DNA of 64,000 bases from Phycisphaeraceae bacterium (GTDB lineage Bacteria > Planctomycetota > Phycisphaerae > Phycisphaerales > UBA1924): contig JACKHB010000002.1 of assembly GCA_020639195.1 (NCBI GenBank), positions 620,001-684,000 of the forward strand, given 5' to 3'. Positions 1-8,564 of this stretch are shown here, piece after piece. The notes below the pieces were generated by a model, which was given only the letters and a program-made list of their open reading frames with translations, did not search any database and was not told where the DNA came from. A program made the translations under genes and the position numbers. Every line of letters starts with the position of its first letter. Position 1 is the first letter of the stretch.

Positions 1-1599
1 GGTAAGGACGATGCCGTTGTCGCCGTTGGACAGGCCCGCGACGAGCTGGTCGGTGGGCCGCCCGTCGGCGGCGAGCTGCGCCTGGATCTGGGTGTTGATC
101 GTCGCCAGCAGCGACTCAACATTCGTCAGGTCGGTCGGCGCCAGATCGATGTCGATCTCGAATCCGTCGCCGAGGGTGAGCGTGAAGTCGATGTTGAGTT
201 CGGGCTCGATGACGCCGGTGATCGGGTCGGCCACGCCGTCGATCACGTCCACGCCGCGGCCGTCGTTGAACTCGTCCAGCCGCGTGCCCAGATCCAGGGA
301 GCGGATGCCCAGGGCGGACGCGACGCCGTTGTTGCCGGGAACCTCCTCGATGGACATGGCGCGGTCGCGGCCGTTGGCGACCTCGTTGAAGATGTCCAGA
401 CGATCGTTGACATCATCGATGCGGACGCGAAGCCCGAGCCCGGCGCCCTCGATCCGGGCCCGGATGTCCTGGAGGGTCTGCGCGCCGGCGAGGTCGATGA
501 CGCGCGAGACGCCGTTGTTGTTGACGCGGATCTCCCCGAGATCGACCGAGAGACCGGCCAACGCATCGATGGGCGTGTTCCACGTGAGTCGGGGCGCCAG
601 ATCAAGGCCGTCGGGAGTCGAGGCGGTGAACGCGATCGTGGCGTCGTCGTCGATGAGTCCGAGGTCCGCCGCGGCGGTCGAGTCGCCGATGTCGGCGAAG
701 ACCAGTTCGGGATCGGCGCCGCCGGCGGCGTCCGGCAGGACGTCGATCGTGATGGCCTCGCCCGAGATGGAGACTCCGCCCGGGCCGAGGATCTCGACCT
801 CGTGGTCCTGCTCGTATCGGGACAGGGCGCTCTGGATGGCGTCGACCACGTCCTGAACGGTGTCGGCGCGCGAGAGATCGATCGTCGCGGGTGGCCCGTC
901 GGCGTAGGTGAACTCGATCTCGGCGAGGGCGACGCCAAGGGATCGCGCTCCCCTGAGGGCGGAGATCGAGGTCTGGGCGGTAAGGTCGGGATCGAGATCC
1001 ACCTGTCCCCGCAGGCGCGCCGAGGTCTGTCCGAGGGCGGAGGACCCGCCGAGCGTGAGCGGGATGGCGTTGCCCGGGCCGAGGTCGGTGATCAGACCCG
1101 ACTCGCCGGCGAGATACCGCACGCCGCCGAGGAACGTGACCAACGGGGTGGTCCCGGGCGACTGACCACCGAGGATGTGGCCGGCGACGCCTTCGCGATT
1201 GGCGATCGAGAACAGGCCCTGGATCAGCGAGTTGACGATGGTGGCCTGGCCCTCGCGCTCTTCGGGCCCGCTGGAGATGTTGAGTTGGGACAGGGCGATC
1301 TGCTTGGCTTCGAGCAGCAGGTCGTTGGCGTCTCCGAGGGCCACATCGGTCTCGGAGAGGGCGGTCTGGGCGTGCTGGAGGTTTCGTTCGATCTGGCCCG
1401 CGCGCTCGAGGCGCTCGTTGAGCAGCGAGATGGTCGCGGCCTTGACCGAGTCCTGGCTGGGACGCGAGATGGCCAGCCCGGTGGCGAGTTGCTCCTGGAT
1501 GCGGGCGAGGTCGATGTTGGTGCGCGCGAGCGAGCCGCTCGTCAGGCGCGAGATGAGCAGGTTCGGCACTCGGGCCAGGCTGGTGGGCAGGATGCTCAT
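1..1599 (-). CDS. flgL: Flagellar hook-associated protein 3 (FlgL), 3' end outside window
   Basis: The gene reads leftward from an ATG at 1599 and stays open to the window edge, so its C-terminus is missing. The N-terminus (MSILPTSLARVPNLLISRLT) is followed by a helical flagellin-like D0/D1 region with the pattern LARIQEQLATGLAISRPSQD, characteristic of FlgL/flagellin-type proteins. FlgL is the second hook-filament junction protein, exported by the flagellar type III system, and forms the ring to which flagellin attaches. It follows flgK by 35 bases on the same strand, the usual flgKL order. The visible part (533 codons) is already longer than the E. coli protein of about 317 residues, so a large insertion in the surface-exposed domain is likely. 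Confidence 0.85.
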   Translation of the reverse strand, partial: MSILPTSLARVPNLLISRLTSGSLARTNIDLARIQEQLATGLAISRPSQDSVKAATISLLNERLERAGQIERNLQHAQTALSETDVALGDANDLLLEAKQIALSQLNISSGPEEREGQATIVNSLIQGLFSIANREGVAGHILGGQSPGTTPLVTFLGGVRYLAGESGLITDLGPGNAIPLTLGGSSALGQTSARLRGQVDLDPDLTAQTSISALRGARSLGVALAEIEFTYADGPPATIDLSRADTVQDVVDAIQSALSRYEQDHEVEILGPGGVSISGEAITIDVLPDAAGGADPELVFADIGDSTAAADLGLIDDDATIAFTASTPDGLDLAPRLTWNTPIDALAGLSVDLGEIRVNNNGVSRVIDLAGAQTLQDIRARIEGAGLGLRVRIDDVNDRLDIFNEVANGRDRAMSIEEVPGNNGVASALGIRSLDLGTRLDEFNDGRGVDVIDGVADPITGVIEPELNIDFTLTLGDGFEIDIDLAPTDLTNVESLLATINTQIQAQLAADGRPTDQLVAGLSNGDNGIVLT

Positions 1600-1634
1600 C
1601 GGAGTTCGGACCGCAAGCGGTATGCCATGGGGCG

Positions 1635-3371
1635 TCAGATGATCGAGAGGAGAGTCTGGAGCAGCTCGTCGGCGACGGTGATCACGCGGGCTGCGCCCTG
1701 GTACTGGCGCTGGAAATTCAGGAGATTCAGCGACTCCTCATCCACGCTCACTCCGCTGATGGCCAGGCGCTGGCTATCGAGGGACTGGCGGACGAGCGAC
1801 GCGGCATCGGCCCGGCCGTTGCTGCTGGCCGCGGCGCCGGCGACTCCCTGCACCGTGGTCTGCCAGTGCTCCCGGAAGGAGAGGCCGCCCAGGGCGGTGA
1901 TCGGCGAGTCCTGGAGGGCGACGATGCCCAGGGCGGTCGCGTTCTCGACGAACTCGCCCTCGACGATTCGACCGGTGGCGAGGCGCGAGGGCTCGAGCGC
2001 GAGGTCGTCGCGGACGGCGATGTCCGAGGCGCTCTTGCCCGTGAAGTACGAATTGACGCCGAGGGTGGCCAGGACGTCGGATGAGTCGTCGGCAAAGGCG
2101 AAGGTGTAGCCCTCATCGCCGTTGACCCGCAGGCGGCCCTCGGCGTCGATGGAGGCGGAGAGCCCATCGATGGCGTTGAGCGAGGCGGTCAGGGAAGAGA
2201 GGCTCGTGTCGTCGTCGAACCCCTCGGTTCCGTCGGCGCGGATGCCGTCGAGGTCGATATCGACGCGGACGATGTCGGTGTGGCCGCTGGCCGCGTGGGT
2301 GACGTGCACATAGAAGCCGCCGTTGGCGGGAGCAAACGGCAAGTCGGTGAGCGCTCGATTGCCGGGATGGTTGAGCGCGAGGTCTCGGTTGGCGGTCGCG
2401 AAGGCGAGCGTGGCGCGGGTCGAGGACAGCCCCGTGGCGTTCGTGCCGGTCGCGTGGAGGCGGTTGACCTGGAAGATGAGCTGGGATGAGAGCCGGTCGA
2501 GCTGCTCGAGCGTGCCGTCGACGGCCTGGTCTCGGCTGTCGAGCAGGGCGCCGATGCGGCCGGAGGTCACGCGGAGCTCCCGCTGGTTCTGGCCGGCCGA
2601 CACGGTGGCCCGGAGTTCGCCCTCGACCGAGCGGATCGAGAGCGTGAGTTCGCGGGTGATCCCGTCCAGAACGACCGGATTGGAGCCGACGAGCACGTTG
2701 ACGGCCCCGTTGGTCTGCTCGACGGCGTCGATATCGATGAGCTGGCTGAGCTCCTCGAGGCGCATGTCCCGCTGGTCGCGCAGATCGTTGGCCGTGGCGG
2801 AGCCGAGCTCGGCGGAGACGACCTGACGGTTCAGTTCGCCGATCTCTCCGATCAATTGGTTCGCGCGAGAGACGGCGCCCGCGAGGTCCCGATCGATCTG
2901 GTCGCGTGTGGTTCTGAGATCGCCGCTGAGGCGCTGGAGGAATCCGGCGAGCTGCTGGCCCTGCTGCACGACGACGGCGGAGGACTCGGTGAGATTGGCG
3001 CGCTCGCTCCAGGCGCCGAAGAACGCGTTGAGTTCGCTCGAGAGGTCGGCGCCGGTCAATTCGTTGAGGCTGACCTCGACGGTCGAGTACAGATCGCGGA
3101 GCGTGCCGGCGTAGGACTCCTCGGAGACACCCGTGCGCAGTCGGGACTGCAGGGCCTCGCTGACCTGGCGCTGGATGGAGGCGAGGGCGACGCCCCGGCC
3201 GGCATAGAACGACGTGCTCTCGCGCACGCCCCGGATGGGAACGAGGCGTGCGACCTGGCGGGAGTATCCGGGCGTGGCGAGGTTGGCCAGGTTGTTGGAG
3301 GACACCTGCACGCCGGCCTGGGCGGCGGTCAGGGCGGAACGTCCGATCTGCAGCGCCTGGGTGAGTCCCAT
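1635..3371 (-). CDS. flgK: Flagellar hook-associated protein 1 (FlgK)
   Basis: The 578-residue product begins MGLTQALQIGRSALTAAQAG. The typical flagellar rod/hook N-terminal motif (SSNNLANLATPGYSRQ) sits near residues 28-43. The C-terminus (ESLNLLNFQRQYQGAARVIT) matches the FlgK/FlgE C-terminal helical domain. FlgK is the first hook-filament junction protein. An upstream in-frame ATG would add 22 basic, proline-rich residues that do not resemble the family, so the start is placed at the ATG at 3371. The gene lies between a FlgN-like chaperone gene (its expected export chaperone) and flgL. Confidence 0.95.
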   Translation of the reverse strand: MGLTQALQIGRSALTAAQAGVQVSSNNLANLATPGYSRQVARLVPIRGVRESTSFYAGRGVALASIQRQVSEALQSRLRTGVSEESYAGTLRDLYSTVEVSLNELTGADLSSELNAFFGAWSERANLTESSAVVVQQGQQLAGFLQRLSGDLRTTRDQIDRDLAGAVSRANQLIGEIGELNRQVVSAELGSATANDLRDQRDMRLEELSQLIDIDAVEQTNGAVNVLVGSNPVVLDGITRELTLSIRSVEGELRATVSAGQNQRELRVTSGRIGALLDSRDQAVDGTLEQLDRLSSQLIFQVNRLHATGTNATGLSSTRATLAFATANRDLALNHPGNRALTDLPFAPANGGFYVHVTHAASGHTDIVRVDIDLDGIRADGTEGFDDDTSLSSLTASLNAIDGLSASIDAEGRLRVNGDEGYTFAFADDSSDVLATLGVNSYFTGKSASDIAVRDDLALEPSRLATGRIVEGEFVENATALGIVALQDSPITALGGLSFREHWQTTVQGVAGAAASSNGRADAASLVRQSLDSQRLAISGVSVDEESLNLLNFQRQYQGAARVITVADELLQTLLSII

Positions 3372-3378
3372 GGTGTTC

Positions 3379-3915
3379 CTATCGCGTGATATCGAGGGCC
3401 GCGGCGGGCGCGGAGGGCGCCGGGCCGCGCGGGGCATAGGTCACGTGGCCGCTGAGGCGGCGCGTCACATGCCGCACGAGGCCCTCGACGTGTGCCGCGA
3501 GGGAAGACGCGGCGAGCCGGAGCGACTGCTGTTCGGCGCGGATCCTTACCATGGCGTCGGTGAGGCGGTTGGCCTTCTCGGCGATCTCCTCGCGGATCGT
3601 GAGCGGCAACAGGGGCAGGAGTTCCTGGATCCTGGGTGGAGCGCCCGACGAGCGGGCTCGTCCTTCGGGCGAGGCCTGGACGATCGCGCGGACCGTGCTC
3701 TGGCGCTGGGTCTCGATCTCGGCGATGCGCGTGGTCAGCTCGCGTTGGCGAGCGGTGCAGAGTTCCAGACGGCGGGGATCCGCCTGTGCGATCGCGGCAC
3801 GGTGCTCGCGCGTGAGTTCGAGCCACTGCGAGTGGGCCGAGATAAGGGCGTCGAGATGGGCCGACAGCATCGCGGCGTGGTCCGGCCGGGAGGACGTGGC
3901 GGGCGCGGCGCTCAT
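3379..3915 (-). CDS. flgN: FlgN-like flagellar export chaperone
   Basis: The product is a 178-residue, all-helical protein without a signal peptide. It has a long amphipathic helical region (AHLDALISAHSQWLELTREH onward) and a C-terminal tail with a TYAPRG segment resembling FlgN family tails. FlgN binds FlgK and FlgL in the cytoplasm and delivers them to the flagellar export gate. The assignment rests mainly on size, composition and position: the gene lies directly before flgK and overlaps flgJ by four bases (ATGA), implying translational coupling. Sequence similarity to FlgN is low, as is normal for these chaperones. Confidence 0.7.
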   Translation of the reverse strand: MSAAPATSSRPDHAAMLSAHLDALISAHSQWLELTREHRAAIAQADPRRLELCTARQRELTTRIAEIETQRQSTVRAIVQASPEGRARSSGAPPRIQELLPLLPLTIREEIAEKANRLTDAMVRIRAEQQSLRLAASSLAAHVEGLVRHVTRRLSGHVTYAPRGPAPSAPAAALDITR

Positions 3916-4382
3916 GGCGATTCTCCGCGGAGGGACACCTCGGGCGGCGAGGGCGGTGGGAACGAGACGCTGCGCGCCTCACGCGCGGCCTCCGTGCCGT
4001 CGCGCGAGAGCGCTGCGCCGCCGAGCCGTCGCATGAGATCCGACGCGATGCGATCGACGATGGGGAAGTTTGAGGCGCGCACGAGGCGGTCGGCGATCTG
4101 CGCATCGAAGATGGGCCCGAGCTGCCGCTCGGCCTGCGATGGGCCGAATGGAGGGGGCGTCGCGTTTGCCTCGCGGGTTTCGCGCAGGATGGGCTGGACG
4201 AACGTGATCGCGACGAGCTGCTCGGCCTGCCGCCGGGCGGTCTGCTCGGGCGTGAGGCGCTCGGGGATGGACTCGGCCCGGCCGAGGGCGGCCGCGAAGG
4301 TCCTCTGGCGATCGAGCAGGGGCGAGCGGGCGCCGGAGGTCCAGCGGGCGAGGGGATCGGACGCGGCGGGCGTGATGGTCAT
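3912..4382 (-). CDS. flgJ: FlgJ-type rod-binding protein (N-terminal domain only)
   Basis: The product is 156 residues. The central part (EQLVAITFVQPILRE, then FDAQIADRLVRASNFPIVDRIASDLMRRL) matches the FlgJ N-terminal rod-binding domain. The C-terminal muramidase domain of enterobacterial FlgJ is absent, as in many other phyla, so peptidoglycan hydrolysis would need a separate enzyme. It starts two bases after the flgI stop and overlaps the flgN-like gene, making a tightly coupled operon. Its role is to act as a scaffold or cap for rod assembly in the periplasm. Confidence 0.75.
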   Translation of the reverse strand: MTITPAASDPLARWTSGARSPLLDRQRTFAAALGRAESIPERLTPEQTARRQAEQLVAITFVQPILRETREANATPPPFGPSQAERQLGPIFDAQIADRLVRASNFPIVDRIASDLMRRLGGAALSRDGTEAAREARSVSFPPPSPPEVSLRGESP

Positions 4383-4384
4383 GG

Positions 4385-5467
4385 CTAGTCGACGATGAGT
4401 TCGGCGTGGAGCCTTCCGGAGCGATGCAGCATCTGGAGGATCTGGATCTGGTCGTCTACGGGAACGCTGAGCTGCTTGAACGCGTCGAGCAGGTCGTCGA
4501 GGCGGGCTCGCTCGCTTGGGCGGCCCTGCGTGCCCAAGCCGACAATGCTCTCGGTGCTGACGGCGGGGTTCTGGGCGGATGGGACTGGCTGGGGCGTGAC
4601 GCGCCGGATGATGAGGTTCTTGTGGGCGATGGCGACCAGGCTGATCTCGACCTCCTGGGTGACGACGATGGCGCCGCTGCCGCGGTTGACAACGACGCGC
4701 GCGGGGAGCTTGAGCTGCGCCGCGTCGAACTCGGTGTTCATGACGTCGGCGATGAAGCCGGTGACGTTGTCGCGATAGGCGTCGGGCACGAAGAGGCGGA
4801 TGGTGCGGTCGTCGATCGCCTCGGCGATGCGCTCGAGTGAATCGTCCATGCCCGCGGGGGCCAGAAGGTACTCATCGCGGATGCGGCTGGCGATGTGGGC
4901 GCTGCTCTGCCAGCCGGCAAAGGCAGGCCGGAGGATGAGATCCACGGTATCGCCGACGATCTCGGTGGGGAAGGGACGGACGATCTGGGCTCCTGCGCGG
5001 ACCTTGGCGCGCGTCGGAGAGCGGGGGTCGTCGATCTCGATTCGGCCGCTGGCGATCGCGAAGACGGGCTGCCCGGGGAAGGGGCCGGTCAGCGGGGCAA
5101 GGTACAGCTCACCGCCCGCCAGGCTCTGGGCGCTGTTGATGACAGAGACAGTGACGTCGTAGCGGTCGTTGACGCGGACGCCCGCGGCGGGGGTCGTGCA
5201 GGTGACCATGACCAGCGCGACCGAGCGGGCGCTCCTGAGTTCGGAGAAATCCTCGATCGGGATGCCGTTGTTCCGCAGGACCTGCGCGAGAGGACGCGCA
5301 ACAACGAGCTCCTTCGCGGAGTCGCCGGTTCCGGGGAGGCCGACGACAAGTCCGACGCCCTGGAGCACGGATTCGCCCTGGTGGGCGAGGCGGGCGACAT
5401 CCTTGACGGCGGGACCGGCGAGCGCGGGAGTGGCGAGCAAGAGCAGGATGACGAGGCGATGGAGCAT
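4385..5467 (-). CDS. flgI: Flagellar P-ring protein FlgI
   Basis: The 360-residue precursor has a signal peptide (MLHRLVILLLLATPALA). The mature protein contains the conserved opening VKDVARLAHQGESVLQGVGLVVGLPGTGDS, quoted here from two adjoining motifs, and the C-terminal LDDLLDAFKQLSVPVDDQIQ typical of FlgI. FlgI polymerises in the periplasm to form the bushing around the rod. It is the first gene of the leftward flagellar run in this window. flgA and flgH, its usual partners, are not upstream; nuoH is. A ribosome-binding site (GGAGGG) lies about six bases before the ATG. Confidence 0.95.
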   Translation of the reverse strand: MLHRLVILLLLATPALAGPAVKDVARLAHQGESVLQGVGLVVGLPGTGDSAKELVVARPLAQVLRNNGIPIEDFSELRSARSVALVMVTCTTPAAGVRVNDRYDVTVSVINSAQSLAGGELYLAPLTGPFPGQPVFAIASGRIEIDDPRSPTRAKVRAGAQIVRPFPTEIVGDTVDLILRPAFAGWQSSAHIASRIRDEYLLAPAGMDDSLERIAEAIDDRTIRLFVPDAYRDNVTGFIADVMNTEFDAAQLKLPARVVVNRGSGAIVVTQEVEISLVAIAHKNLIIRRVTPQPVPSAQNPAVSTESIVGLGTQGRPSERARLDDLLDAFKQLSVPVDDQIQILQMLHRSGRLHAELIVD

Positions 5468-5491
5468 TCGCGCCCTCCGGGGAGAAAGAAC

Positions 5492-5506
5492 GCGAACGGC
5501 GTGCCA
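5492..5506 (-). promoter_or_regulatory. Candidate sigma-54 promoter upstream of flgI
   Basis: On the minus strand the sequence TGGCAC-N5-TCGC occurs, with GG and GC separated by exactly ten bases as sigma-54 requires. It ends 25 bases before the flgI ATG. The -12 element is TCGC rather than the consensus TTGC, and the implied leader is only about 13 bases. Flagellar rod and ring genes are often sigma-54 controlled, which makes the match plausible. No activator site was identified. Confidence 0.4.
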
Positions 5507-5635
5507 AGGTACGGTGACTCGTCGCCGAGACCAGAGAGCGGCGGGCCTACAACGCGAAGATCGCGAAACACTCCAAGTGTGGTCTCACCCGGCGTGGCAG
5601 CGAGATATCAGCGATCTCTGCATCCTCGCGGCGAC

Positions 5636-6961
5636 CTACGCCGTGGGGGCGGTCCCCTGGATGGGGCGGTCCTCGCGGGCGATGCCGCCCATGGGGCCGG
5701 TGCGCACCGTTTCGCCCGGCATGGGATTGAAGCGAGAGCCGTACAGAGGGATGCGGCGGCTGGTGTCGGTCTTGGGGATGAGACGCCGCACACTCATGAT
5801 CAGGACGAAGAGCACGCCGTTGGCCAGCAGCATCGGCAGGAGCGTGGTCTGATCGAAGTAGACCATGATCGACGTCAGGACGACAACCGCCAGCGAGATC
5901 GGGATGATCGCCTGCCAGGCCATGATCATGACCTGGTCGTACCGCAGGCGCGGGATCGTCCACCGGATGACCATCATCAGGACGACCAGCGTCAGCACCT
6001 TGCCGAAGTAGATCCCGAACTTCAGGGCGGCCAGGCCCACGCCCGCCAATCCCGCGGCGGACTCTGGCAGCGCATCGAGGAATGGGACCGGCTGCCAACC
6101 GCCCAGGAAGAGCAGCGCGAAGAACGCGCTGGAGGTGATCATGTGGGCGTACTCGGCCAGAAAGAAGAGGGCGAACCGCATCGAGGAGTACTCGGTGTGG
6201 TAGCCGCCGACGAGTTCCTGCTCGGCCTCGGCGTTGTCGAACGGGGCGCGGTTGGCCTCGGCGAGGATGGCGAGGAAGAAGATGACCGCGGCGATGGGCT
6301 GACCGAAGGCGAGCCAGCCATGCTCACGTTGATGGGCGATGATGTCGGTCGGGCTGAGCGAGCCGACCAGGAGCAGGACGGCCAACAGGGAGAGGCCCAG
6401 GGGGATCTCGTAGGAGATCATCTGGGCGCTGCAGCGCAGGCCGCCGAGGAAGGAGTACTTGTTGTTGCTGGCCCACCCGCCCAGGGTGACGCCGTAGACG
6501 CCCAGGGAGGCGACGCCGAGGAGGTAGATGACTCCGGCGTCGGCCGCGAGGCCGGCGACGACGATCTCACCGCCGGTGAAGTGGATGCCGAGGATGGAGA
6601 AGTCGGGCAGGACGATGGTGCCGCCGAAGGGGATGATGGCAAAGCCGATCAGGGCGGGGACGATGATGGCGACGGGGGCGAGGGTGAAGAGCCACTTGTC
6701 GACGCGGTCGGGGGCGTAGTCCTCCTTGAGGAGGAACTTCAGGCCGTCGGCCAGGGGCTGGCCGAGGCCGAGGAAGCCCCGGAGGAACTTGAGCTGGGGG
6801 ATGCCGAAGTCGAAGCCGACGCGGTTGGGCCCGATGCGGTCCTGGATGTACGCGGCGACCTTGCGCTCAACGTAGATCAGGTAGGCCACGGTGATGAGGA
6901 CCACGTGGACCACGAGGGTGAAGACGAGGATGTTGACCAGGACCTGGGCGGGAATGGTCAC
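5636..6961 (-). CDS. nuoH: NADH-quinone oxidoreductase subunit H (NuoH), isolated
   Basis: The product is 441 residues with about eight or nine membrane segments. The family signature YVERKVAAYIQDRIGPNRVG is near residues 30-49, and the quinone-site loop segment AEANRAPFDNAEAEQELVGG is in the middle. NuoH is the membrane subunit that forms the quinone chamber of respiratory complex I with NuoB and NuoD. The C-terminus extends about 50 residues past the last helix in a polar, proline-rich tail, longer than in E. coli (325 residues). Unusually, no other nuo gene adjoins it; the only other trace in the window is a decayed nuoB near 21.5-22.1 kb. Confidence 0.95.
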   Translation of the reverse strand: MTIPAQVLVNILVFTLVVHVVLITVAYLIYVERKVAAYIQDRIGPNRVGFDFGIPQLKFLRGFLGLGQPLADGLKFLLKEDYAPDRVDKWLFTLAPVAIIVPALIGFAIIPFGGTIVLPDFSILGIHFTGGEIVVAGLAADAGVIYLLGVASLGVYGVTLGGWASNNKYSFLGGLRCSAQMISYEIPLGLSLLAVLLLVGSLSPTDIIAHQREHGWLAFGQPIAAVIFFLAILAEANRAPFDNAEAEQELVGGYHTEYSSMRFALFFLAEYAHMITSSAFFALLFLGGWQPVPFLDALPESAAGLAGVGLAALKFGIYFGKVLTLVVLMMVIRWTIPRLRYDQVMIMAWQAIIPISLAVVVLTSIMVYFDQTTLLPMLLANGVLFVLIMSVRRLIPKTDTSRRIPLYGSRFNPMPGETVRTGPMGGIAREDRPIQGTAPTA

Positions 6962-7054
6962 GGGGGCGCCTCCGGGGGCGGGGAGTGTAGGGGAAGACGC
7001 AGCGTGCAGGCGTAGACGCTCCGGGGGCTGGAGGCGCGAGGGAGCTCGCGGGCG

Positions 7055-7780
7055 TCAGAGCATGAAGACCACGGGCCCCTTCACGCCGTTGTCACCCTTC
7101 ATGCCCACCTCTGTCAGCACCCATTGGCCGGAGCGCGGGTTGAATGTGAACTCCATCCGGAGGTCGGCTTCGAATTCCTCGCCCTCGATCACCGCAAACA
7201 CTCCGGGGATTGTCATGCGCATCACCTGACGGTGATCCTCCGGGACATCCCGGAGGAAGGCCCGCGCCGCGTCGCGCCGGGCGTTGTGCGTGACGGCGAC
7301 GGACGGCGTCTTCGAGCCGCCCCAATCGTCGCTCTGAAGTTCCTCGAATCGACCGACGACGGCGAGATCATCGACGTTGAGGCGGGCGCCGGCGAGCAAC
7401 GCCCGCGCGAGTTGCCATTGGCGGCGCATGCCCTGGGGGTTCGCCTCGGCGGAATCGGGACGGTCGATGCCGTAGGCGTCGAGGTAAGCCAGCCACTCCT
7501 CGGCCGTGCCGGAGGAGAGGACGGTCAGCGTGTCAATGATGGCCCGGCGCAGCGCCTCGCGGCGCGGCTGGGCCACGTTGCGCGATGCGCTGCCCGCGGC
7601 GTGGGAGATGGTCGCGCTGGAGAGGGGCGCGAGGCCGGGGTGATCGGCGACCTCGCGATCACTCGAACCCTGTCCATCATTCGGTCCCCCCGTCGGTCGT
7701 GAGGGCGCGAGACTACGCCACGCCACGATGCCCGCGGCGACGACAACGACGGGAACGACACAGAGGATGACTCGTCGCAT
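7055..7780 (-). CDS. Membrane-anchored or secreted protein of unknown function, paralogue of 8565-9248
   Basis: This 241-residue protein has a single N-terminal hydrophobic segment (MRRVILCVVPVVVVAAGIVA), acting as signal anchor or signal peptide. The rest aligns along its length with the product of 8565-9248: both share a block with IIDTLT then WLAYLDAYGI, a block like THNARRDAARAFLRDVPEDH, and a C-terminus FTFNPRSGQWVLTEVGMKGD. I do not recognise the family. The start is set at the ATG at 7780; an upstream in-frame ATG would add 12 basic residues. It is the last gene of the operon running from 9558. Confidence 0.75.
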   Translation of the reverse strand: MRRVILCVVPVVVVAAGIVAWRSLAPSRPTGGPNDGQGSSDREVADHPGLAPLSSATISHAAGSASRNVAQPRREALRRAIIDTLTVLSSGTAEEWLAYLDAYGIDRPDSAEANPQGMRRQWQLARALLAGARLNVDDLAVVGRFEELQSDDWGGSKTPSVAVTHNARRDAARAFLRDVPEDHRQVMRMTIPGVFAVIEGEEFEADLRMEFTFNPRSGQWVLTEVGMKGDNGVKGPVVFML

Positions 7781-7828
7781 GTTCGATCTCCGCCGGCGAT
7801 ACTCGCCTCGTTGCACGAGCGGGGACTG

Positions 7829-8557
7829 CTACTGGATGTCAATGCCGCGAAGGCCGTCCCTGGTGTTCTGAAGGCGGAGGTCGTACCCAAGGTGCTGGAA
7901 CGGATTTGGTACCGCTTGACTGGCTTTGGACGGCGGAGTGTCCTGTCCGGAGCCGTCGGCGAGGTGCATTGGCATGGGTTCGTCGATATCCGGGCCATCG
8001 CGCTTCAGTTCGTGCGTGCGAGCGCCGAACTCGCCGTCCCAGAGCAGGACCTTGCGTGCGGGGAACACGGCGTCCCCGGCGCGCTGCGCGGCCAGGTACG
8101 CGTAGTCGGACGGGGCGTGGCCCGACCACAGTTCGGGGCGGCCGACGAAGGAGGTGCTGTACCAGTACGAGGTCGGCCAAGAGGAACCGATGCCGCGTCG
8201 TGCTGCCCAGGGCGAGACATAGGTATCGATGTTGTGGTTGATAGGCAGGTATCCATAGACGACCCCCGGCCAGTTCCACGCGACGGTCCACCAGAAGTCG
8301 CTGAACAGAAGGTCTTCCGACTGCGGGTACATGGTGTTGGGGTAGAGGGCGGGGTAGTAGTCCTTGTGGTCCGAGGTGTACATCGTCACCACCGCGGCGA
8401 GCGATCGCAGGTTGGCGTGGCTCTGCGCGCGGCGCGAGGCTTCGAGCCCGAAGCTCAGTCGGGGCAGCAACATCGCCATCAGCAGCGCGATCACCGCGAT
8501 AACGAGCAATACCTCAATGAGCGTCAGGCCGCGAGTTGATCGTGATGCCGTCGCCAT
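7829..8557 (-). CDS. Prepilin-type (type II pseudopilin-like) secreted protein
   Basis: The product is 242 residues. The N-terminal motif RGLTLIEVLLVIAVIALLMAML is a class III (prepilin peptidase) signal: cleavage after Gly, then a hydrophobic helix with Glu at +5. The remainder is rich in Tyr and Trp and resembles the planctomycete prepilin-domain proteins often annotated with an H-X9-DG signature, but that signature is not obvious here. It lies between two paralogous genes (7055-7780 and 8565-9248), with seven bases to the upstream one, so the three are probably co-transcribed. The substrate or role is unknown. Confidence 0.8.
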   Translation of the reverse strand: MATASRSTRGLTLIEVLLVIAVIALLMAMLLPRLSFGLEASRRAQSHANLRSLAAVVTMYTSDHKDYYPALYPNTMYPQSEDLLFSDFWWTVAWNWPGVVYGYLPINHNIDTYVSPWAARRGIGSSWPTSYWYSTSFVGRPELWSGHAPSDYAYLAAQRAGDAVFPARKVLLWDGEFGARTHELKRDGPDIDEPMPMHLADGSGQDTPPSKASQAVPNPFQHLGYDLRLQNTRDGLRGIDIQ

Positions 8558-8564
8558 GGTCGCG

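Noticed and set aside
4895..7015. Long plus-strand open frame over flgI and nuoH
   Set aside because: It is acidic, low-complexity and opposite two clearly conserved genes; a shadow frame of high-GC DNA.
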